A stretch of DNA of 6,251 nt from Candidatus Methanovirga meridionalis (GTDB lineage: Archaea; Methanobacteriota; Methanobacteria; Methanobacteriales; Methanobacteriaceae): NCBI GenBank assembly GCA_031289325.1, contig JAITPS010000167.1, positions 1 to 6,251 on the forward strand, written 5' to 3'. This document shows positions 1-4,632 of the stretch, in pieces. The notes below the pieces were generated by a model. The model saw only the letters and a list, made by a program, of their open reading frames with translations. It made no database searches and was not told the origin of the DNA. Each line of letters opens with the position of its first letter. Position 1 is the first letter of the stretch. A program made the translations under genes and the position numbers.

Positions 1-120
1 TCTTATTTTTAAATATCTTATTTTTAAATATCTTATTTTTAAATATCTTATTTTTAAATATCTTATTTTTAAATATCTTATTTTTAAATATCTTATTTTT
101 AAATATCTTATTTTTAAAAA
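1..120. repeat. 15-bp tandem repeat, 8 copies
   Basis: The unit TCTTATTTTTAAATA is repeated head to tail eight times with no interruption. Only the last copy differs, ending in AAAAA. The array touches the window edge, so the true copy number may be higher. The near-perfect identity suggests recent expansion by slippage or unequal exchange. On the plus strand each unit carries a T5 run, so if transcribed it would resemble a series of archaeal U-tract terminators for an upstream gene; this is inference. Confidence 0.95.
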
Positions 121-180
121 TTTCAAATTAAGATTGAATTAATTTTTTAAATAATAATTTTTATTTCTTCATTTTTAAAA

Positions 181-222
181 TATAATAAATATAATAAATA
201 TAATAAATATAATAAATATAAT
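181..222. repeat. 9-bp tandem repeat, about 4.7 copies
   Basis: The unit TATAATAAA is repeated four times exactly, followed by a partial copy TATAAT. It is pure A/T and is best explained as simple-sequence expansion. Each copy resembles a TATA-like element, but nothing coding lies close downstream. Confidence 0.9.
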
Positions 223-272
223 TTTTTTAATTAAAAATTTAATAATTACATTTCATTTTTAAAAAATTCATT

Positions 273-308
273 ATTGAACTTGTTCAATTAGAAAAACAAA
301 GTTTTTTT
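273..308. repeat. Dyad plus hairpin, dispersed repeat copy
   Basis: Two adjacent palindromic elements are visible. At 273-288, ATTGAAC and GTTCAAT form 7-bp arms around TT. At 292-307, AAAAAC and GTTTTT form a stem around an AAA loop, followed by extra T residues. The stretch 283-306 is identical over 24 bases to the reverse complement of 4222-4245 in the intergenic region upstream of fae-hps. It is therefore a copy of a dispersed repeat and not merely low-complexity sequence. The hairpin followed by T7 could also act as a terminator for a gene left of the window. Confidence 0.75.
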
Positions 309-320
309 GTACTTAAAAAC

Positions 321-400
321 ATTATTTCCTATACTACAACTTATTTAATTTTAAATATTATTTCCTATACTACAACTTACTTAATTTTAAATATTATTTC
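321..400. repeat. 36-bp direct repeat, 2.2 copies
   Basis: Positions 321-356 and 357-392 are two adjacent 36-base copies differing at a single base (T to C, in TTATTTAA versus TTACTTAA). The first 8 bases of a third copy follow at 393-400. The unit contains CCTATACTACAAC, one of the few G/C-containing tracts of this intergenic region. The third copy runs straight into a TTTCATGAAA palindrome at 397-406. Confidence 0.92.
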
Positions 401-420
401 ATGAAAATTTATAATTTTAA

Positions 421-499
421 ATAATATAAATTTATTTTAAATAATATAAATTTATTTTAAATAATATAAATCTATTTTAAATAATATAAATAATTTTAA
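421..499. repeat. 20-bp tandem repeat, 4 copies
   Basis: The unit ATAATATAAATTTATTTTAA occurs at 421-440 and 441-460. A third copy at 461-480 has one substitution, and a fourth copy at 481-499 is shortened by one base. It is pure A/T apart from the single C in copy three, and has no coding potential. Confidence 0.9.
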
Positions 500-580
500 A
501 TCAATATTTTTTAATAATATCTATTTTTAAAAAAGTTATTTATTAAGAATTTTATCAAACCAACTATATTTTATTTTGAA

Positions 581-614
581 TATAAATTGAGAAAATTTAT
601 AAATTGAGAAAATT
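581..614. repeat. 17-bp tandem duplication
   Basis: The sequence TATAAATTGAGAAAATT at 581-597 is repeated exactly at 598-614. It sits just before the small G/C-containing patch at 619-636. Confidence 0.88.
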
Positions 615-686
615 TTTCGGGCGAATATGTGCGAATTAACTTTTGAAAAAATTTGAATAAACACTCTTAACTAAACATCTGTATTA

Positions 687-736
687 TACTAAATGTACTA
701 AAAGTGTACTAAAAATGTACTAAAAGTGTACTTAAG
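687..736. promoter_or_regulatory. 11-bp phased repeats, possible operator of wHTH gene
   Basis: Consecutive TACTAAA-type units lie at 687-695 (9 bp), 696-706, 707-717 and 718-728 (11 bp each), with a partial unit TACTTAAG at 729-736. The consensus is TACTAAAAGTG with some variation (AATG or AGTG at the end). The 11-bp period is close to one turn of B-DNA, so the units would face the same side of the helix. The block ends 30 bp before the ATG of a DNA-binding protein gene, just upstream of a possible TATA box. This position is typical of a self-regulatory operator, but binding by this protein is inference; simple tandem duplication like that elsewhere in the window is the alternative. Confidence 0.4.
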
Positions 737-740
737 ATAA

Positions 741-748
741 TTTAAAAT
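741..748 (+). promoter_or_regulatory. Possible TATA box of the wHTH gene
   Basis: TTTAAAAT lies about 20-26 bases before the ATG at 767. If it works as the TATA box, transcription would begin at about the start codon, giving a leaderless or nearly leaderless mRNA. That agrees with the absence of a recognisable GGAGG-type ribosome binding site. In sequence this AT-rich many TATA-like words occur by chance, so support is weak. Confidence 0.3.
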
Positions 749-766
749 GATGATAATTTTATTAAT

Positions 767-1081
767 ATGTTAAATGAAAAGAATATATTAATAAAAAAAA
801 TTGGACTGATAAAGGCATCAAAATATAGAAATTCTATTTTGTTTTCCATAGGTCGTAGTATTAAAACTCCATCAGAGATATCTAAAGAAGTGAATATTAG
901 AATCAATCATGTGAGTAAAGTTCTTAAAGAATTAAAAGGTGAAAACATTGTAAAATGTTTAAATGAGGAAAGAACAAAAGGAAGGTTATATAAGCTTACT
1001 GAAGAAGGAGAAGAGATCTTAAGTTTCTTAGAATCTAATCTAAAAAATAGTAAAAATATTAGATTAAGTTTATTAAAGTGA
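767..1081 (+). CDS. Small winged helix-turn-helix transcriptional regulator
   Basis: This encodes a 104-residue, probably cytoplasmic DNA-binding protein. After a basic N-terminus, residues 33-42 (KTPSEISKEV) look like the positioning helix. Residues 45-62 (from RINHVSKVLKEL to GENIV) look like the recognition helix, and residues 63-90 fit a wing (ERTKGRLYKLTEEG) followed by a C-terminal helix. This pattern matches the ArsR/MarR-like winged-helix fold common in Methanobacteriales. No metal-binding cysteine pair or fused sensor domain is visible; the only cysteine is C64. The ATG at 767 is the only methionine and no clear Shine-Dalgarno precedes it, so a leaderless mRNA is possible. The gene is convergent with alaS and stands alone. 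Phased 11-bp repeats at 687-736 suggest autoregulation. Fold assignment is fairly sure; the target and signal are unknown. Confidence 0.8.
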   Translation: MLNEKNILIKKIGLIKASKYRNSILFSIGRSIKTPSEISKEVNIRINHVSKVLKELKGENIVKCLNEERTKGRLYKLTEEGEEILSFLESNLKNSKNIRLSLLK

Positions 1082-1097
1082 ATTAAAAGATTAAAAA
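1043..1097 (-). terminator. Probable U-tract terminator of alaS, within the wHTH 3' end
   Basis: Read on the minus strand, the bases after the alaS stop contain runs of T5 (1097-1093), T4 (1088-1085), T5 (1056-1052) and T6 (1047-1042). Archaeal termination relies mainly on such U-tracts. The last two runs lie in the loop of an 8-bp stem (1032-1039 with 1058-1065). With a 16-bp intergenic gap, the alaS transcript would have to end inside, and antisense to, the last codons of the wHTH gene. Confidence 0.4.
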
Positions 1098-3842
1098 TTA
1101 CAATGATTCTAACAACTTATCCAATGAATTATATGTTTCTTGAATTTTAGAGGTTTTAGAAATTGAGCCTTGAGCAAGAGTTTCTCTTCCTCCTCCTCCA
1201 CCTCCAAGTTCAATAGCTAATTTTTTCATGATATCGTTTGCTTTAAATCCATTTTCAATAGCTATTTTAGATGAAGATACAATTAATTTTCCATCATTAT
1301 TTGCTAAAACCACAATATCGGCTTTATTTTCATCAGTTAAATCAGTAGCTATTTTTTGTAATTCTTTAATATCAGTTTCTAAAATGAAAGATAATAGATT
1401 TAAATCCTTAAATTTTTTAATATCATTTTCTAAATCTTTAATCTTAAGTTTAGCTATTTCTGATTTTAATTTTTCAATTTCATTTTTAAAATGTTTCCAT
1501 TCTTTAAAGAATCTATCAGATGTTTTAGGTAGTAAATCAGGAGTAACCTTAAAAATTGAACTACTTTCCATTAAATAGGTATCATTCTCTTGCATAGATA
1601 GTATTGCAGATGTTCCTGCTGAAAAATCGATTCTTTCCACTCCATCTTGAACTCTTTCAGTTTTATTAATCTTAATAAGTCCAATATCTCCAGTTGTAAG
1701 AATATGAGTTCCACCACAAGCTTGCACATCAATGAAGTTATCATGTTCATCATCAGTTTCACCCCCACAAATCTTAACAATTCTAATCACCGAACCTGGA
1801 ACCACCCCTCCTTGATAAAGAGATAATCCATAAGCATTTTCTGCATCATTTCTACCCATGAATTGAATATCTACTTTTAAATTTTCCATAACATATTCAT
1901 TAGCTATTTTCTCGATTTCATTAATTTCATGATGTGAAATACGCTTATAATGAGATAAATCAATACGTGAATGTTTTAATCCTTTTTGGGCACCTGTTTG
2001 CCAAATATGTTCTCCTAAAACTTTTTTTGCTGCAGCAATCACAAGATGAGTAGCAGTATGATTTCTTGCAAGTGCAATTCTCCTTGACCAATTAATTATA
2101 GCTTCTACATTTGAATTTATTTTATTAAGGAAAAAATTAATGTTCAAATCTGTGTGTATTTTATGTAAAACAATCTCATTAACTTTTTGTGTATGAACGA
2201 CTTCTAATTCAACCTTATCAATGATGATTTTTCCAATATCGGATGGTTGTCCTCCACCTTCAGGATAAAAAGCTGTTTTATCCAAAATTAAATAGATTTC
2301 GTCTTTAATCTTCTTCACACCAATAAGTTTACTATTAAAAACAGATTTTCTAAAGTCTTCATAGAAAATAAGTTCAGTTTTAGGATAATCAATATTTAAA
2401 GACTCTTTTTTATCATGAATTTCAGTAGAATGTGAATCAGCTATTAAAGTAAAGAAATTATCAGGAATGTTAACCTTAAAATTTTTCTTTAAAGCTATCT
2501 CAGCTACCTCTTCAGGTGGCATACCATGAACATCATAAAGATCCATGAGTGTTTCTATTGGCATTTCAGATTTATTGGATTTTTTAATGGTTTTAATAGT
2601 TCTCTCTACTATTCGTTTTCCTTTATCAATGGTTTTAAAATATCTTATCTCTTCAATATCAACTATATTCATTATATGTTCTTTTTGTTTCTTAATTTCA
2701 TCGTAAAACTTTATTAAAAATTCTAATTGAATTTTCATGATATCGGAAAGTGATTCTTCTAAATTAAGCTTTTTTATAAATCTAATAGTTCGTCTAATGA
2801 TTAATCTTGCTAAATATCCCTCTTTAACATTAGAAGGTATAATCCCATCGGCTATCATGAAAGTTAAACATCTTGTGTGATCTGCAATAATGTAAATAGC
2901 TTCCATTGGTTCAGTTGAACTTAATAAATCATTAACAGACATGTTTAATTTATTTGCAACCTTTTCTCTAAGCACTCTAATATCAGCAAAAGTTTCAATA
3001 TCCATAAGTCCAGCCAATTGAGCATTTGCAGATAAAATATCTTCATTGACATTAATATTAGCTAAATTCTTTAATTTATTTATAATTGGAAGAAAACAAG
3101 CATCATAAGCTGTTGGTGTTCCTTGTGAAATCCAAGCTATTCTTTCTAAACCATAACCAGTATCAACTGTTTTATTGGGCATTTTTTCTTTTTCACCATT
3201 AGAAAGAATTTTATACTCCATGAAAACTAATGTGGCAAGTTCCACACCTCGTATGCATACCTCATAACATGCTCCTGCATTTCCTCCACCTTCCCACCAC
3301 TCATCAATAAAAGTAATTTCATTCGGATTTATGCCAATACTTACAAAAAAGTCATGACAAAGTATAACTGTATTGTCTTTCCAATAAATTTCTCTTTTTT
3401 CATTATTGAAAGCATGATGAGCACCCATTGTAAAGCAAGTCATGTGTCTTCCAGTTCTACCAACATTATCAACATCATTTAAACGAATTGATGGCTGTGC
3501 AATAGTGAGAGGATTAGCTGGAGGATCAACTAAACCTGATGTAACCCATGGCTGAAAGTCATAAATTGAAGCACCGACTAAGAAAACATCATCTCGCCAC
3601 CTTTTAGCAATAACTGGATAACGCTGTACATATTTATGTCCTCTACTTTCAAAAAATTCTATAAATGTTTTTTGAATTTCATAAAGATCATAGCTATTTT
3701 CTGTTGCAGGATTTCCAATAAAACTATATTCGTCACAAGGAGCATCTCCACATGTATCTCTTTCAATCATTGACCAAAATTCTCTTCTGCAAGTCACACA
3801 CTTATATTTTTTATATCCTAACTCTATTAATCCATTTGACAT
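1098..3842 (-). CDS. alaS: Alanyl-tRNA synthetase, archaeal type
   Basis: This class II synthetase charges tRNA-Ala in the cytoplasm and hydrolyses mischarged Ser- and Gly-tRNA-Ala. The 914 residues match the usual archaeal length. An archaeal N-terminal extension carries C15, C18, C31 and C36, a likely metal site. The aminoacylation core (about 50-270) shows motif 2 (QPSIRLNDVDNVGRTGRH, 116-133) and motif 3 (TGYGLERIAW, 228-237, followed by SQGTPTAYDA). A tRNA-recognition domain follows (about 275-470). The editing domain (about 490-745) has YPEGGGQPSD (526-535) and an intact zinc site, HTATH (595-599) and CGGTH (709-713). A lysine/glutamate-rich coiled-coil stretch (about 775-815) leads to the C-Ala domain, with six glycines and an arginine at 880-886. 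The chosen ATG keeps the cysteine extension; only a weak GGAT lies upstream of it. The gene is intact, monocistronic, divergent from fae-hps and convergent with the wHTH gene. Confidence 0.98.
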   Translation of the reverse strand: MSNGLIELGYKKYKCVTCRREFWSMIERDTCGDAPCDEYSFIGNPATENSYDLYEIQKTFIEFFESRGHKYVQRYPVIAKRWRDDVFLVGASIYDFQPWVTSGLVDPPANPLTIAQPSIRLNDVDNVGRTGRHMTCFTMGAHHAFNNEKREIYWKDNTVILCHDFFVSIGINPNEITFIDEWWEGGGNAGACYEVCIRGVELATLVFMEYKILSNGEKEKMPNKTVDTGYGLERIAWISQGTPTAYDACFLPIINKLKNLANINVNEDILSANAQLAGLMDIETFADIRVLREKVANKLNMSVNDLLSSTEPMEAIYIIADHTRCLTFMIADGIIPSNVKEGYLARLIIRRTIRFIKKLNLEESLSDIMKIQLEFLIKFYDEIKKQKEHIMNIVDIEEIRYFKTIDKGKRIVERTIKTIKKSNKSEMPIETLMDLYDVHGMPPEEVAEIALKKNFKVNIPDNFFTLIADSHSTEIHDKKESLNIDYPKTELIFYEDFRKSVFNSKLIGVKKIKDEIYLILDKTAFYPEGGGQPSDIGKIIIDKVELEVVHTQKVNEIVLHKIHTDLNINFFLNKINSNVEAIINWSRRIALARNHTATHLVIAAAKKVLGEHIWQTGAQKGLKHSRIDLSHYKRISHHEINEIEKIANEYVMENLKVDIQFMGRNDAENAYGLSLYQGGVVPGSVIRIVKICGGETDDEHDNFIDVQACGGTHILTTGDIGLIKINKTERVQDGVERIDFSAGTSAILSMQENDTYLMESSSIFKVTPDLLPKTSDRFFKEWKHFKNEIEKLKSEIAKLKIKDLENDIKKFKDLNLLSFILETDIKELQKIATDLTDENKADIVVLANNDGKLIVSSSKIAIENGFKANDIMKKLAIELGGGGGGRETLAQGSISKTSKIQETYNSLDKLLESL

Positions 3843-3864
3843 AGTAATCCATTTTATTTGTTGA

Positions 3865-3875
3865 TTATTATAATT
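3865..3875 (-). promoter_or_regulatory. Possible TATA box of alaS
   Basis: On the minus strand this reads AATTATAATAA, centred about 28 bases before the alaS ATG at 3842. That spacing would give a very short or absent leader, consistent with the lack of a good Shine-Dalgarno sequence. The composition of the region makes chance TATA-like words common, so this is tentative. Confidence 0.25.
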
Positions 3876-4074
3876 CTTTTAATTGTATGATAATTCTGAT
3901 AAGGTTCTTAATTCAATCCAATTTTAAAAAAATAATTTTCTTAAACTATCAACATTGTTTTTTATTCAAGACTTTATATTAATATCAATGTTAAAAATAT
4001 TTAAATAATAATAATTAAAAATAATATTAAAAATAATAATATATAGTGTTCTGTCTAATTAATTTATCATATAT

Positions 4075-4102
4075 ATTCAAAAAATTTTATTCAAAAAATT
4101 TT
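4075..4102. repeat. 14-bp tandem duplication
   Basis: ATTCAAAAAATTTT at 4075-4088 is repeated exactly at 4089-4102. The following TTCTGTAAATTATTTT (from 4101) resembles the inward reading of the right-hand inverted repeat. The left end may therefore have been split by a roughly 50-bp insertion or duplication. Confidence 0.85.
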
Positions 4103-4208
4103 CTGTAAATTATTTTTTAAATATTATTATTTGTCTTTTAAATTTAATTTAAAGAAATAAAAATCATTTTTAATTACAAATATTTAATTGAATTTTGTAA
4201 AATTAAGA

Positions 4209-4217
4209 TATATAAAT
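4209..4217 (+). promoter_or_regulatory. TATA-like box before the hairpin array
   Basis: TATATAAAT is one of the best matches in the window to an archaeal TATA box. A start about 26 bases downstream would fall inside the first hairpin (4221-4237) and would yield an RNA covering most of the array and possibly a long leader for fae-hps. No transcription evidence is available from sequence alone. Confidence 0.25.
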
Positions 4218-4220
4218 GAA

Positions 4221-4507
4221 GAAAAACTTTGTTTTTCTAATTGAAATAAAAAATTTCAATGAATAAAATCAAAGATTTATTATCGAAGATAATTTAGAAA
4301 AATCGAAGATTTTTCGTTTCTAACTTTAAAAACTAAAGTTTTTGAAATAAAGAAAATTACAAATTTTCTAACTTTAAAAAATAGAAAATTTTTTAAAATA
4401 AAAGAAAAACTTTGTTTTTCTAACTTTAAAAAATAGAAAATTTTTTAAAATAAAAGAAAAACTTTGTTTTTCTAACTTTAAAAAATAGAAAATTTTTTAA
4501 AATAAAA
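4221..4507. repeat. Hairpin array with 52-bp tandem units
   Basis: Three consecutive 52-bp units lie at 4352-4403, 4404-4455 and 4456-4507, with a more divergent unit of the same layout at 4297-4351 and related hairpins at 4221-4296. Each 52-bp unit has two hairpins. The first is GAAAAAC-TTT-GTTTTTC (in the unit at 4352 it is GAAAATT-ACA-AATTTTC). The second is TTTAAAAAAT-AGAAA-ATTTTTTAAA, a perfect 10-bp stem. The divergent unit has GAAAAATC-GAA-GATTTTTC followed by AAAAAC-TAAA-GTTTTT. Earlier elements include ATTGAAAT-AAAAA-ATTTCAAT (4240-4260), AAATC-AAA-GATTT and ATTATC-GAA-GATAAT. The stem sequences differ while pairing is kept. The function is unknown. Confidence 0.85.
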
Positions 4508-4584
4508 GAAAATAATTTTACAGAACACTATAATTTAATATTAAAAATAATGTGAAAATCTAATAAAAAAATAAAAATATTAAA

Positions 4585-4593
4585 GTATATATT
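4585..4593 (+). promoter_or_regulatory. Probable TATA box of fae-hps
   Basis: GTATATATT is preceded by an A-rich stretch (ATTAAA) in the position of a BRE. Its centre is about 26 bases before 4615, which would give a leader of roughly 15-20 bases containing the AAGGAG ribosome binding site. The spacing fits a standard archaeal promoter. Confidence 0.5.
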
Positions 4594-4618
4594 CTAAATT
4601 TAATGAAAAGAAATAATT

Positions 4619-4624
4619 AAGGAG
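4619..4624 (+). promoter_or_regulatory. Ribosome binding site of fae-hps
   Basis: AAGGAG ends eight bases before the ATG at 4633. It is the clearest Shine-Dalgarno sequence before a gene in the window and fixes the start codon. Confidence 0.8.
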
Positions 4625-4632
4625 AAAAAAGT

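Larger units (their letters stand above)
1..766. other. Long AT-rich intergenic region with stacked tandem repeats
   Basis: No credible gene is visible in these 766 bases on either strand; stops are frequent in all frames and no tRNA-like or rRNA-like block is present. The region consists of successive short tandem repeats with different units (15, 9, 36, 20, 17 and 11 bp, listed separately), a dyad plus hairpin at 273-308, and one small G/C-containing patch near 619-636. The last part should hold the promoter of the winged-helix gene that starts at 767. What lies left of position 1 is unknown, and the first repeat may extend beyond the window. Confidence 0.8.
4042..4532. repeat. Inverted-repeat-bounded segment, MITE-like candidate
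   Basis: TATAGTGTTCTGT at 4042-4054 is matched exactly by its reverse complement ACAGAACACTATA at 4520-4532. Continuing inward, the similarity persists to about 22 of 26 positions, resembling the imperfect ends of a transposable element. Just outside lies a 16-base direct repeat (TAATATTAAAAATAAT, 4022-4037 and 4536-4551), separated from the inverted repeat by 4 and 3 bases. The 491-bp interior has no transposase or other ORF, so at most it is a non-autonomous element. The flanking repeat is pure A/T and may be fortuitous, and no clean abutting target-site duplication is seen. Alternatives are a structured regulatory region or a chance inverted repeat. Confidence 0.4.
3843..4632. other. 790-bp divergent intergenic region between alaS and fae-hps
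   Basis: No gene is visible on either strand; the longest frames are a few tens of codons with no ribosome binding site. The part next to alaS (3843-4041) is A/T sequence with a possible alaS promoter, a 7-bp stem (AACATTG at 3951-3957 with CAATGTT at 3986-3992) and a 12-bp tandem duplication of ATTAAAAATAAT at 4014-4037. The middle (4042-4532) is bounded by a 13-bp inverted repeat and contains the hairpin array. The last 100 bases hold the fae-hps promoter and ribosome binding site. The length is unusual for two divergent housekeeping genes and suggests inserted or expanded sequence. Confidence 0.75.

Noticed and set aside
1..766. Replication origin with iterons
   Set aside because: The repeats lack any recognisable archaeal origin recognition box, no cdc6/orc1 gene is present, and simple tandem duplication explains them.
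1228..1578. Open frame of about 116 codons on the plus strand
   Set aside because: It lies entirely antisense within alaS, has no ribosome binding site, and its composition mirrors the alaS C-terminal coiled coil; it is a shadow of that gene.
1571..1780. Minus-strand open frame inside alaS
   Set aside because: Same strand but a different frame from the intact alaS editing-domain coding sequence, with no sign of a frameshift.
2526..2717. Short plus-strand open frame with a hydrophobic, phenylalanine-rich product
   Set aside because: Antisense to alaS; the Phe/Ile-rich product is what A/T-rich complement of lysine codons gives.
4216..4266. 16-codon open frame MKKNFVFLIEIKNFNE
   Set aside because: It begins inside a TATA-like box, has no ribosome binding site, and its sequence is dictated by the hairpins it overlaps.
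4022..4551. 16-base flanking direct repeat as a target-site duplication
   Set aside because: It does not abut the inverted repeats (4 and 3 bases lie between), is pure A/T, and one copy overlaps a local 12-bp tandem duplication, so it cannot be taken as proof of transposition.
3843..4632. Decayed transposase or other pseudogene in the long spacer
   Set aside because: No frame gives recognisable protein similarity to any family I know; the sequence is hairpins and A/T repeats.
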